A model generated the notes under the pieces. It ran no database searches. It was not told the DNA's origin and worked only from the letters and a program-made list of their open reading frames with translations. A stretch of DNA of 64,000 nucleotides from Amia ocellicauda (taxonomy: Eukaryota > Chordata > Actinopteri > Amiiformes > Amiidae): contig NC_089863.1 of assembly GCF_036373705.1 (NCBI RefSeq), forward strand, positions 30,340,227 to 30,404,226, given 5' to 3'. Shown one piece after another: positions 47,711 to 57,351 of this stretch (positions within the stretch are counted from its first letter, which is position 1; the number at the start of each line of letters is the position of its first letter). A program made the translations under genes and the position numbers.

Positions 47711-48735
47711 TTAGTACTTAGTAGAGCACCCTTTTGCTGTTATGATTTGCTGCAAACAAGATGCATAGCCAGACACCAGCTTCTGGCAGTGTTCCAGAGG
47801 AATCTTAGCCCATTCTTCATGAGCAATGGCCTCCAGTTCAGTAATATTCTTGGGTTTGCGTGCTGCAACCGCCTTCTTCAAATCCCACCAGATATTTTCT
47901 ATGGGATTCAAGTCAGGTGACTGTGATGGCCACTGCAGAATCTTCCAGGACTTCTTCTGCAACCAAGCCTTGGTGGAATTTGAGGTATGCTTTGGATCAT
48001 TGTCCTGTTGGAAGGTCCAATGACGTCCAAGCTTCAGCTTCCTCACAGACGTCATGACGTTTTCTCATAGGATTTCATGATACTTCAATTAATCCATCTT
48101 GCCTTCCACACGCTGCAGGTTTCCAGTGCCAGAGGATGCAAAGTAGCCACAGAGCATCACCAAGCCACCATGCTTAACTGTGGGCAGAGTGTTCTTTTCA
48201 GTGTATGCTTCATTCTTCTTCCTCCAGACATACCGCTGATCCATCGTGACGAAAAGTTCCGGTTTTGTTTCATCGCTCCACAGAACAGAATCCCAAAACT
48301 TCTGTGGCTTATTTATATGATTTTGAGCATATTGGAGGCGACTTTTCTTGTGCTTTTCAGTCAGTAGTGGTGTACGTCTTGGAATTCTGCCATGGAAACC
48401 TTCTGCGTTTCGTACACGCCTTACTGTTCACTGAAACCTCAGTGCTTGTTGCCACCAAGTCTTGGTGCAGGTCTTTTGCAGGCACTTGAGGGTTTTTCAG
48501 CCATCTGCTTGCAGCTGTTGATAGCTTCCTTTTTCTGCCCCGTCCAGGTAGTGTAACCACTGTTCCTTTCACTTTGAACTTGTGAACTATGCTTCCAATG
48601 GTGTCTCTAGGAACATTCAATGCCTTCGCTATTGTATCTTTTTTTTTTCCTGTTCCTTGTTTTTGAAGGGCGATGATCTCTTCTCTTAAGTTTTTGGATC
48701 TTAAGTCTTTTAACTTATATTTCTAACATGCAGTC
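47711..48735 (-). pseudogene. Tc1-like transposase, multiply frameshifted
   Basis: On the minus strand the pieces run N- to C-terminal. An N-terminal helix-turn-helix (REEIIALQKQGTG, then ALNVPRDTIGSIVHKFKVKG) spans about 48735-48500. A middle part has shifted frames. A C-terminal part from 48055 to 47711 has WTFQQDNDPKHTSNSTKAWL and [20 protein letters not shown], ending in STKY. The second aspartate and the glutamate are visible in one frame. Frame changes in the middle and around the first aspartate block disable it. Confidence 0.85.
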
Positions 48736-48880
48736 AAACGTGACACTCAAAAAACCCCTAGCCAGTTCAGGTATTTCATGTGTTCTAGCTCAAGCATACC
48801 TGGTGCAACTAATGAAGCCCTTGATTAGTTGCATCACGTGTGCTTGAGACAACACCTGTTTTACATATTTGTGCTGTTGT

Positions 48881-49392
48881 TGTCACATTTGCCTCAGGGG
48901 CTCGGGAACAGGGGACCCAAATGCAGTGCTGGATCGCGGGATGGTCGGACAAGCGTGGGTTGGGTACCGGCGGATCCGGGCAAACAAGGGGTGGTCGTGG
49001 GAACAGGCAATGGTCAGGCAATCGGGCGAACAGAGCAGGCAAAGGCGAGACGGAGTCGTGGTAGTGAAGACAGGCAGGAGCAAGATAGATACGGGGCTCG
49101 AGGGAACAAAGGCTCGGAGGAACAAGACTGGAACTGGAACAGGCACAGGGAATAGGCTAGGTAATGCAGATGGAACTGACAAAACTTCGCCCCGACTGAG
49201 GGAAGTGAGGGGATTATAAAGGGGAGCAGGAACCAGGCTTGGGAGGTGCAGGGTGAATGTGAACAGAGGGATAGAACAGGAGTGCACATGGGTGACCGGA
49301 ATGTTAATTGACAGAGTGAAGAAAGCAGGGAGAAGGCAGGGAAATGGCGGCCCCTGGTGGGGATAGAGGGGGAGCGCAAGGAGACCATGACA
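48881..49392. mobile_element. Solo-LTR-like insertion
   Basis: A 512-bp GC-rich block in AT-rich DNA. It starts TGTCACATTTGCC and ends CCATGACA, giving TG...CA ends with a 5-bp inverted TGTCA/TGACA, and is flanked by 5-bp direct repeats GTTGT (48876-48880, 49393-49397). This fits a solo LTR of an LTR retrotransposon. A TATA-like ATTATAAAGG lies near 49213. No polyadenylation signal was confirmed, so a small TRIM or other element remains possible. Confidence 0.55.
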
Positions 49393-49793
49393 GTTGTGAG
49401 GTATTATATTCAGGGGGTTGAATAATTTTGAGACTGGAGAAGTTGCATTTCCAGTTGAATTTGCGGAAACCATTTGAAGCATTCGTTGTGTTGAGCTATT
49501 TTAATTGGTTTTGTTTGATTTGTTCATTGCAAACAGCTGACAGTCTGTACATTTTGACCATAAACCTGATTTGCAATGGGGGTTGAATAATTTTACTCAC
49601 AACTGTATTTGTTTTTTGCCATATTGGCAATATTTTACTGGTAGAACATTAAATACAATATTGTTTTCAATTGCTTCATCAAAACAATTGAAAATGTAAT
49701 AGGATTTATTTTTTATTATTTTATTGATTATTTTTTACTGCTATTATAATTAAAGTAAGATTGGAGCAAAAGTTAAAACTATTTAAAACTATA

Positions 49794-49927
49794 CACACCA
49801 AACAGCCACAACATTATGACCTGCCTAATATTGTGTAGGTCCCCCTTTTGCCACCAAAACAGCCCTGACCCATCGTGGCATGGACTCCAATAGACCTCTG
49901 AAGCTGTGCTGTGGTATCTGGCAGTAG
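49794..49927 (-). mobile_element. Deleted Tc1, left fragment
   Basis: Begins after TA (49792-49793) with CACACCAAACAGCCACAACA and follows the Tc1 at 2461 as far as GTGGTATCTGGCA. There the long-inverted-repeat element interrupts it. The other fragment is 59995-60588. Confidence 0.85.
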
Positions 49928-49968
49928 TAATATAGGGCACTTTATCGGAAGGGGGGCTGCGGGGGATT

Positions 49969-49981
49969 TGACCTTTGACCT
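49969..49981 (-). promoter_or_regulatory. Perfect DR1 motif, left end
   Basis: The minus strand reads AGGTCAAAGGTCA, two AGGTCA half-sites one base apart. This is the consensus DR1 site bound by RXR heterodimers, HNF4 and COUP-TF receptors. It lies about 40 bp from the terminus. A second, imperfect copy (TGACCTTTTGACCT) lies near 50048. Whether it is functional is unknown. Confidence 0.5.
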
Positions 49982-50179
49982 GATCTTGAGTTGAACTTCC
50001 TAGGGGGTGGGGGGGCCCTTCCTAGGGGGGGTTAAGGGGGATTTGACCTTTTGACCTTGAACTTGAGTTTAACTCGGGGGGGTGGGGGGGGGGCTTCATA
50101 GGGGTGCGGGGGGGGGGGAGGTTTGTTTCTTCAACTGTTTTTCAAACCCTCCAAAAGATTTGTCTTTAAGCCAGACTGA

Positions 50180-50400
50180 TTCTTTAGTAAAATAGCTATT
50201 TTTCTCTATACGTGTGAAGCTCCAAAAGAGCGCTATGTATACCCTTCAGTTTCTTTAGAAAACATAGATATTTTTCCCTGCGCTAGTGAAGCTCCAAAAG
50301 AGTTGTATTTAATTCCTCCCGATTTATTTAGTAGAATAGCTATTTTTCCCTACGCGAGTGAAGCTCCAAAAGAGCTCTATTAAAGCCCTACTTCTACTTA
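50180..50400 (+). repeat. Three ~73-bp tandem units in left arm
   Basis: Units share TTCTTTAGTA, ATAGCTATTTTTC, a CTATACG-like block and GTGAAGCTCCAAAAGAG. The right arm keeps only two units (about 59596-59785, inverted). Confidence 0.8.
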
Positions 50401-50401
50401 A

Positions 50402-50527
50402 GCGAGATCTGCAAGGCTGTCTCTTCAACAGGGCCAAAGTGGTTACCTCTTTCAAATGGACAAGGGTTATGTCGGTCTGGAGCTTTTTGAGCTAGTGGGG
50501 GTGGTGAGGAGATGTCTACGTCTTTAG
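50402..50527 (+). pseudogene. Diverged coding segment in left arm
   Basis: A 41-codon frame bounded by stops reads SGYLFQMDKGYVGLELFEL. The internal gene has RGYRFKRDKGCIGVELYGL at residues 46-64, so the two are clearly related. The segment has no ATG and diverges after this motif. The right arm has the same segment at 59463-59588 with one missense change (glutamine to histidine). The origin appears to be a duplicated gene family within the element. The function is unknown. Confidence 0.55.
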
Positions 50528-51769
50528 TAACCTCGGATCGGTGAAGAATTAGAATATTTGGGGGTGGAGTTGACAAGGCACTGAAGAAATAGCCTATCAC
50601 GTTAGACTTTGGTTTGAAGAATTTAAATAGTTGGGGGCGGAGTTAACAGGGCACTGATGACAGGTGGGGTCTGTTTTCAATTTAAGAAGCGGCTCTGTTT
50701 ACATTTGAGGCGATGGGCCCCCCTAGCCCCGGATAATGGAATGTGGCAAGAGATAGCGATCTGTAGAAGCGGTGGGGGCTGTGGGACAGCTTGAGAGACA
50801 CAAGATGGACTGAACTTTAGAAAATCCTGAATATGAGCAAAATGAAAAGAAATGTAATACAGAAAATGTAAATTAAAACTTTCAGTAATCTTGCATTTCA
50901 GAATATATCAAACGTATTACTTAAAGAACAGATACAATGTAAAGATTGAATAAATACAATTATGAAGTTTTAAAGGTGTGTGTGTGTGTGTGTATTCACA
51001 ACAGCGTGCAATGTAAATGAAATGTAATGTTACTAAATTAAGAAATCCTTAAATATAGAAGATTTTTAGAATACATATGTTATATAAGAAGCATAGACTA
51101 TATATGTAGAAACTGGGAAATTTCAATACAACTCAATAAAATCAGCATTTGTAATAATATTAGTAACCAAACATCAAATTATTTTAAATAAATATGCAAT
51201 ATAATCCATTCATAGGCCAGAGGGAGCAGCAACCTTAGAGACCACAGCAAAAGAAAAGCGCAGGGAGACACAGTCACACTAGAGTCACACCGGATCATGC
51301 GTGGATCCAGCAGGTCTGTAGTGAGATAGGGTTAACACAAAACAATCAGGCACAGAAAAGAGAGAATGGCTAGAAATAGAGAAAACCGATACAAAATAAA
51401 TACATACATACATAAATAAATAAATAACCATAATAACAGGGTGAGTTATAAAGACCAAACCGACACAGTTGAATATTTGAACGTTTTATTAAGAATTTGC
51501 TTCACCAAAACAGTTTACACAGTCACTCCACTGATGCCCTGACAGGATCACACTGCAGTGGAGGGGCTTCACAAGCAGCACGTCCTGCTCTCAGCACCGC
51601 GGTGGGGGTTTGCAGGGAGCTGTATGGTTATATCAACAACACAAAACTAGCCCCCCTAATGACTGAGAATTTATCACAAGAAAACCTGTACACATCCATC
51701 ACATGTATCACATACTGATGTGATAGAGTTGACTATTTTGCTACAAACGTTAAAATTTGGGAAATGCTC

Positions 51770-51770
<1 letters not shown>

Positions 51771-51827
<57 letters not shown>

Positions 51828-51900
51828 TTTCGGTAGACGCCCTTATCCAGGGCAACTTACAACATCAGTGCAATATAAAATGTATTTTCTATATCAAAGT
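51771..51900 (-). repeat. Retroposon tail in left arm
   Basis: (TTA)n followed by CGGTAGACGCCCTTATCCAG, the reverse complement of a CTGGATAAGGGCGTCTACCG retroposon tail. It sits at the same place in the right arm (58100-58246). Confidence 0.75.
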
Positions 51901-52488
51901 CAATTCCGGTTGTAACAAAGCGGCTCTGTATGGGTTGGGGTGGGGGTCTGAGCTCAGGCATATCCAGAAGCCTTAATGTCCTGCTCTGTTTAGCCATTTG
52001 GCATTCCTTTTAAGTGTATGTAGTCTGGTGATAACATAAAGCTGTTTTTTTGTTTACACATGGTGACAGACTGACAGACAGACACAGCATCACCCTGAAC
52101 AAACCTGTCAAATCAACAGCTAGGACCTAACAGCATATAGCTTAAGCATCTGGGGTTTAAAACGGCATCGCAGATTCTCATTTACCCGGCCAATAGTTCA
52201 CTGATTATCTTTGAAACGTGAACAGAAACAGGACCAGCGCAATTCAGATTAATATTCTATACATTGAGCTGATGTAGCATCATTTCCTTCCTTCCTTCTC
52301 ACCTTGTGTATGTTATTAACAATAAAGAAGCATTTCATAAGATATATACCTCTCTGATACTTATTTTGTACAAAAACATGTTCTTACCAGCTTGTGTCTC
52401 TCTCTACTAAATCTGATTTCACTTTACTGTACAACTCGTACCCCAAATAACGTTCAAAATAAGTAAAGTAGTTAAAAAGACAAAAGTT

Positions 52489-53223
52489 ATGCACATCAAC
52501 CTGTTCGATGTGTCCCTGTATAAAAAAAAGACAGAACCTGTGGGAAGAAAACCCGGGTTAAGGGGTCCTTCGCTCTGCGATTTGAAGCTCGAACGGATCT
52601 GGGAGTTGATTGGTGGTGCAAGACGGGGTTATCGCTTTAAAAGGGACAAGGGATGTATCGGTGTGGAGCTTTATGGACTAGGAGATCATGATGATATGTC
52701 TACACCTTTTTTACCCAGAATTGAATACCCTTACGAGGATTGGTGGAATGTGGTTGATTGGAGAGACAGCAGCTATATGGATAAGACTCTAGAAGCGCTG
52801 AAATACAGGAAAAGAGACCCTGATATCCCGCCTAAGGCTATGAAATTTGAAAGTCATGACTGGGACAGTGCGCTACTCCAGAGGTTTGGAAGAGCTGTGA
52901 TGAGTCTAACTATGTCCGATGACAACCTAATTGTGTTCAAGAGGGCCCGGATTACACAACCTATCGCCTGTTATAGAGGAGGGGAGCCTGTGTTTCAAGA
53001 GATAGAGGAGGAAGTAACACAGGTTACCATCATTAATTTTGATGGAACAGATTGGCCGGGGTTGAAAGAGATCATAAGCGAAATTAATGAGGGTTTTGAG
53101 GCCTTGAAGAAATGCGTGGAGCTGGAATCTGTTAAAAAGAGACTGTGCTTCCGCCGTGAAGTGCGGCAGAGATGTGAAGGCGGTTGGCGGCGTGTGGACG
53201 TGTACGGTCACGTCCTCTTCTAA
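52489..53223 (+). CDS. Uncharacterised protein of the 10-kb element
   Basis: 244 residues from ATG 52489. The first 13 codons or so lie inside the left inverted repeat and the rest in unique DNA. In the right arm the matching start is ACG, so only this copy has the ATG. Visible features are a basic stretch (residues 12-24), then GYRFKRDKGCIGVELYGLGD (47-66), which recurs in diverged form in both arms. An aromatic, acidic stretch (YPYEDWWNVVDW, 81-92) and a charged C-terminal half with FDGTDWPGLKEIISEINEGF follow. No known catalytic motif, signal peptide or membrane segment was seen. The last 20 or so residues run into GC-rich DNA where a second frame looks equally coding, so the original end may have shifted. 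An AATAAA lies at 53419-53424. I do not recognise the family. The compact context suggests a viral or Polinton-type accessory gene, which is inference. Confidence 0.6.
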   Translation: MHINLFDVSLYKKKTEPVGRKPGLRGPSLCDLKLERIWELIGGARRGYRFKRDKGCIGVELYGLGDHDDMSTPFLPRIEYPYEDWWNVVDWRDSSYMDKTLEALKYRKRDPDIPPKAMKFESHDWDSALLQRFGRAVMSLTMSDDNLIVFKRARITQPIACYRGGEPVFQEIEEEVTQVTIINFDGTDWPGLKEIISEINEGFEALKKCVELESVKKRLCFRREVRQRCEGGWRRVDVYGHVLF

Positions 53224-53225
53224 GA

Positions 53226-53418
53226 GCGCCGCGGGGCGTGACTCGGGTCAGAAGACAAAGAAAATGTCTTCTCCAAAAACCGCGGAGGCCGCCAGGGGCC
53301 GCGAACCTCTTCCCTCCCCGGCTAGCCCCTGGGCCTACGCTCCAGGCTTTAATACACCTGCGGACCCCCGAAGCCTCATCCCCCGATATAAAATACAAAT
53401 GACACGTTTTGCTTGGTT
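53226..53418 (+). other. GC-rich coding-like tail after the 244-codon gene
   Basis: In the +1 frame relative to the gene, a frame opens at about 53156 and continues past the gene's stop. It includes a potential ATG at 53264 and proline-rich sequence (PLPSPASPWAYAPG). It could be a separate small protein or the original C-terminus after a frameshift. I do not join them here. Confidence 0.3.
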
Positions 53419-53424
53419 AATAAA
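53419..53424 (+). terminator. Candidate polyadenylation signal
   Basis: AATAAA 196 bp after the stop of the 244-codon gene, the first good signal downstream. Confidence 0.4.
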
Positions 53425-53499
53425 CATGTTCATGGTCTTATCCTGTGAAATAGGGTTTATTTATTAATGTTAAAGAACTACAATGTTTTTGCTTGGATT

Positions 53500-53535
53500 T
53501 CCTTCCTTCCTTCCCACCTTGTGTATGTTATTATT
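53500..53535. repeat. Third copy of an arm segment in the core
   Basis: TTCCTTCCTTCCCACCTTGT followed by GTATGTTATTA also occurs at about 52285-52317 in the left arm, and inverted near 57566-57600 in the right arm. Confidence 0.7.
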
Positions 53536-53613
53536 TGGGGTTAAAATCCAGAAAGCATCGGAATACATTGTACGGTGTTATTTGTTTTCAGAACCTGTTT
53601 ATAGGTTCAAAGG

Positions 53614-53621
53614 TATAAAAG
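53614..53621 (+). promoter_or_regulatory. Candidate TATA box
   Basis: TATAAAAG, 70 bp upstream of the ATG of the broken gene at 53684. Confidence 0.4.
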
Positions 53622-53683
53622 TGCCTAAGCTAGATCCCTCTGTGAATACCTCAATATAAACACGGTCGTTGAAATATGTAATC

Positions 53684-53953
53684 ATGTTTAAGGTGTTTGA
53701 TGCTATAAATGGGCCACCTGTAGGTGAAATAACTAAATACATGTTTTGTTTGTATAGAGGTGGAAAGACAAAACAAACAGCCTTGTAGACTCACAATACA
53801 CCGGATCCCTGTGCTTTAATCAAGTACACAATAATAACTCCATTTAAAAACAAAGCCGGTGAGATGTGCCAAATGTTTACAGACGCTCCAAAATATGGCG
53901 ATAAAAAGTTTAAGAATGGAACATTTTTACATATAGATTACATGGGAATATAA
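53684..53953 (+). pseudogene. Broken small gene of the 10-kb element
   Basis: A frame from ATG 53684 (MFKVFDAINGPPVGE) has an in-frame TAG at 53786-53788. It continues open for another 54 codons, with protein-like sequence (MCQMFTDAPKYGDKKFKNG) ending HIDYMGI at TAA 53951-53953. A TATA box precedes it. Composition on both sides of the stop is similar, supporting one ancestral protein of about 89 residues. The nested Tc1 lies 13 bp downstream. The family is not recognised. It may be one of several small genes of a virus-like element. Confidence 0.45.
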
Positions 53954-53966
53954 ACATATATATATA

Positions 53967-55184
53967 CACTCATCTAAAGGATTATTAGGAACACCTGTTC
54001 AATTTCTCATTAATGCAATTATCTAACCAACCAATCACATGGCAGTTGCTTCAATGCATTTAGGGGTGTGGTCCTGGTCAAGACAATCTCCTGAACTCCA
54101 AACTGAATGTCTGAATGGGAAAGAAAGGTGATTTAAGCAATTTTGAGCGTGGCATGGTTGTTGGTGCCAGACGGGCCGGTCTGAGTATTTCACAATCTGC
54201 TCAGTTACTGGGATTTTCACGCACAACCATTTCTAGGGTTTACAAAGAATGGTGTGAAAAGGGAAAAACATCCAGTATGTGGCAGTCCTGTGGGCGAAAA
54301 TGCCTTGTTGATGCTAGAGGTCAGAGGAGAATGGGCCGACTGATTCAAGCTGATAGAAGAGCAGCTTTGACTGAAATAACCACTTGTTACAACCGAGGTA
54401 TGCAGCAAAGCATTTGTGAAGCCACAACACGTACAACCTTGAGGCGGATGGGCTACAACAGCAGAAGACCCCACCGGATACCACTCATCTCCACTACAAA
54501 TAGGAAAAAGAGGCTACAATTTGCACAAGCTCACCAAAATTGGACAGTTGAAGACTGGAAAAATGTTGCCTGGTCTGATGAGTCTCGATTTCTGTTGAGA
54601 CATTCAGATGGTAGAGTCAGAATTTGGTGTAAACAGAATGAGAACATGGATCCATCATGCCTTGTTACCACTGTGCAGGCTGGTGGTGGTGGTGTAATGG
54701 TGTGGGGGATGTTTTCTTGGCACACTTTAGGCCCCTTAGTGCCAATTGGGCATCGTTTAAATGCCACGGCCTACCTGAGCATTGTTTCTGACCATGTCCA
54801 TCCCTTTATGACCACCATGTACCCATTGTCTGATGGCTACTTCCAGCAGGATAATGCACCATGTCACAAAGGTCGAATCATTTCAAATTGGTTTCTTGAA
54901 CATGACAATGAGTTCACTGTACTAAACTGGCCCCCACAGTCACCAGATCTCAACCCAATAGAGCATCTTTGGGATGTGGTGGAACGGGAGCTTCGTGCCC
55001 TGGATGTGCATCCCACAAATCTCCATCAACTGCAAGATGCTATCCTATCAATATGGGCCAACATTTCTAAAGAATGCTTTCAGCACCTTGTTGAATCAAT
55101 GCCACGTAGAATTAAGGCAGTTCTGAAGGCGAAAGGGGGTCAAACACAGTATTAGTATGGTGTTCCTAATAATCCTTTAGGTGA

Positions 55185-55187
<3 letters not shown>
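53967..55187 (+). mobile_element. Intact Tc1-like transposon nested in the element
   Basis: 1,221 bp with short termini (CACTCATCTAAAGGATTATT on the left and AATAATCCTTTAGGTGAGTG on the right), inserted in a TA run so that TA flanks both sides. It is a third Tc1 family, with short about 30-bp inverted repeats rather than the long IR/DR type. Its insertion postdates the 10-kb element. Confidence 0.95.
54115..55155 (+). CDS. Tc1-like transposase, intact
   Basis: 346 residues from ATG 54115 (MGKKGDLSNFERGMVVG). It has N-terminal helix-turn-helix regions (ARRAGLSISQSAQLLGFSRT and TTRTTLRRMGYNSRRP) joined by a basic stretch. The catalytic core has VAWSDESRF (first D), GGGGVMVWGMFS, FQQDNAPCHK (second D) and SPDLNPIEHLWD (E). 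It ends AKGGQTQY. The length equals active Tc1 family members and there is no frameshift. It would act on its own termini in the nucleus. The lack of damage and clean TA site suggest recent insertion. Confidence 0.95.
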   Translation: MGKKGDLSNFERGMVVGARRAGLSISQSAQLLGFSRTTISRVYKEWCEKGKTSSMWQSCGRKCLVDARGQRRMGRLIQADRRAALTEITTCYNRGMQQSICEATTRTTLRRMGYNSRRPHRIPLISTTNRKKRLQFAQAHQNWTVEDWKNVAWSDESRFLLRHSDGRVRIWCKQNENMDPSCLVTTVQAGGGGVMVWGMFSWHTLGPLVPIGHRLNATAYLSIVSDHVHPFMTTMYPLSDGYFQQDNAPCHKGRIISNWFLEHDNEFTVLNWPPQSPDLNPIEHLWDVVERELRALDVHPTNLHQLQDAILSIWANISKECFQHLVESMPRRIKAVLKAKGGQTQY

Positions 55188-55219
<32 letters not shown>

Positions 55220-57351
55220 TTCATTTGATCTATTTAAGGCTATAATCCACCTCATAAATACCTCCTATTGGGCAATTCAAAATGTTACAATTAATTCTAT
55301 TGTCTGACTTTCCTCTATTATTTGAATATTTGTCTATTAAAAAATCTTGACACTCGATATCCGTAAAAGAAAATTTGGTATATAGTCAATGATACAACTA
55401 AACAAAAAAGCACCCCTACTACCTAGGGCCTCGGTCTGTGCTACCAACCAGAGGAGCTCTTAGAGGTGCCTGCTCTGCCCCTGCAGGGGTTTTGATAAGC
55501 AGCTCCACCCCTGGTTGGGGCCCCTAGCCTGTGACTGATGCTTATTACCGATCGCTGAGTTCACAGCTCTCTCATATCAAACCCCTGATCTGATATGAAT
55601 GTGCAGTTCTTTTCAGGATGCTCAACCAGAAAGAAAACTGTATAGAAAACAAATAAATAAATAGTAATTCAAACTTATGTAATGAGTCAGAGTTTTCACA
55701 ATCATGTTTCGTGACTTTTTAACACAGAGACACAGTTAGATCCCTTCCACCCGGGCTGTGATCACCCGCTATTCAGTTTTCTTATTTGAACGACACAAAT
55801 GTGTTGTTGTTTCTAAGCATTTATTAGGTCTCTGTTTTAGGGCCTCAACTTAGTTTTCTTTATTGTCACAAATGAGTAAAATGTTGTTGTTTTATTATTT
55901 AAAGTTACACATTTGTTTCTCTTATCTTACTTTGAAAACCTTTTTCAGCCAAAAAATGTCATAAAGACGGAAAGTCTTTGTAAACAATTATTTCTGATGT
56001 GTTTGAGGTATTTGGTCTAGTTATTTGAAATTACATACTAATCTAAAGCAGATTCCCCCTGAGTATTTGTCATAGGCTCCCTGTTTGTATTCAGCATTGT
56101 GATTTATAATAATGCATTTGATTAAGGTTGAATAAATCCAAAACAATAAAATAAAATAAAATCTTGATCTTTGTTAAAATGAACCTTTGTCTTTAGCCTG
56201 TATTTTACTGATAAGTCAAACCCCGCTTAAAAATACCTTTTACATTGGGCCCAAAAGCCAAATATGTCCACCAGTATAAAAACTGTGTTCATGTGATTTA
56301 AAATACATGTGCTGAATAAAACAACAAATCAATAAGATTTTATTAAACATGCTGTTAAAAGGCGATACACATGGCACCATACTTCTTGACAGACCAGAAA
56401 AACTGATGCGGTTGAGGCTGTACTTTTCATTTCAGTGGTAATGCAGACAGATGACGGGGTACGACAGTCAATGTCCTATGCTGTGGAACGTGTGACGGTG
56501 GTTCAACCCCTTTAAAGCCTGAGAAATCCTGTCCCCCAATTTGTGTAACGCTCCAGACGATCATTAGTGTTGTATTTTGAATAATGTTCAACCAGGCTTA
56601 ATAGCCCTGCCCGTTCATTAACTGTGTTGCCCTGAATTCAAGGTAACCATTAAGATGCTACTTATTCTTACAGTTACTAATCTGTTAAATCTCAATCATT
56701 TAATTTTAAACCCCTGTTAGATGCAATCTTTACACTTTCAAGTTAGTGTATTTTTAATGTCACTATTTGGAAAGTTTAATTTGTATTTAGTGCGCTCTAC
56801 AGACAGGCGGTGGTGGGTGGTCAGTTTAGTTATTATTGAAGTTAATTGTAATACAAATCAATACAAATGTAAAGTGAAATGAATATTTTAAAGCACAAAC
56901 ATTTCATTTTATTTTCCTTTAGTTTACTGATCCTGTCTGGAAATGATAATACCTTAGTAAGGAAAAATAAAAACATCAAGACCTTGCAGTTCTCATGCGT
57001 TTCTGTACAGCCTTAACAGTGTCAATGCTGAGAATTCATACAACTATCTAACTAACTAGACAGACACCCTGCGTTTGCACCGCTGTAATGTGACATTGTG
57101 CTATCCGGTCTGCTCTGGAGGATCTGTGTCAGGGGGTTCAGATCAGAGAGGAACTGTGAATGTACGGGCCGCATTCCTCGCAGCTTTTCAGACGGCTCTC
57201 CTCAGAGGCCGGAGCTTTTTTTTTGTTTTCTTATCTGGACTCTCCTCCCCCACCGCTGTCTCCCCAGCGCGGTCAGATCAGCCCTTTTTAGCAAAACGTT
57301 GGTTGAGTGTACAGGAGTCAAGGAGGTGATTAAAACAATACCAATTTTATT
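55188..57351. other. Core of the 10-kb element, right part
   Basis: No long open frame. Two minus-strand tracts look coding-like: 55230-55385 (ending NCPIGGIYEVDYSLK) and 56512-56637 (containing LVEHYSKYNTNDRLERYTNW). A minus-strand AATAAA lies at 56339-56344, downstream of the second tract. These suggest decayed genes read leftwards, converging with the + strand genes at the left. A short TA run follows the Tc1 at 55188-55216. Confidence 0.35.
56512..56637 (-). pseudogene. Minus-strand coding-like tract
   Basis: 41 codons open to a TAA at 56512, with protein-like sequence VEHYSKYNTNDRLERYTNWG and an AATAAA about 170 bp downstream on the same strand. It has no start and no recognised family. 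Chance cannot be excluded in so short a frame. Confidence 0.25.

Larger units (their letters stand above)
47501..49605 (-). mobile_element. Tc1-like transposon with nested LTR
   Basis: Termini CAGTTGTGAGCAAAATTATT and AATAATTTTACTCACAACTG lie between TA dinucleotides (47499-47500, 49606-49607). Inner repeats containing CTCCAGTCTCAAAATTATTC (about 47672) are mirrored near 49418-49440. Without the 512-bp insertion and its 5-bp duplication it would be 1,588 bp. It is a different family from the one in the rapunzel units. Confidence 0.9.
49928..52527 (+). repeat. Left terminal inverted repeat
   Basis: About 2.6 kb. Order: terminus, two copies of a G-rich segment with TTTGACCTTTGACCT, and three tandem about 73-bp units. 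Then a coding-like segment (50402-50527), a GT run (50975-50992) and a (TTA)n retroposon tail (51771-51840). It ends inside the start of the 244-codon gene. It lacks about 115 bp present in the right arm (about 57975-58090). Confidence 0.85.

Noticed and set aside
48829-49219. Overlapping frames in the GC-rich block
   Set aside because: High GC lowers stop frequency. The block has transposon-like ends and no protein similarity.
49921-49960. Similarity of the element's end to adenovirus termini (AATATA-type core)
   Set aside because: Only a few bases match and no adenovirus gene was recognised in the core. Not enough to claim a relationship.
50394-50600. Minus-strand frame in the arm (and its mirror at 59390-59596)
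   Set aside because: Open in both arms, but proline-rich and antisense to the segment that shows clear protein similarity to the internal gene.
55430-55560. tRNA-like or structured RNA candidate
   Set aside because: GC-rich with some self-complementarity, but no A and B box pair or cloverleaf could be drawn.
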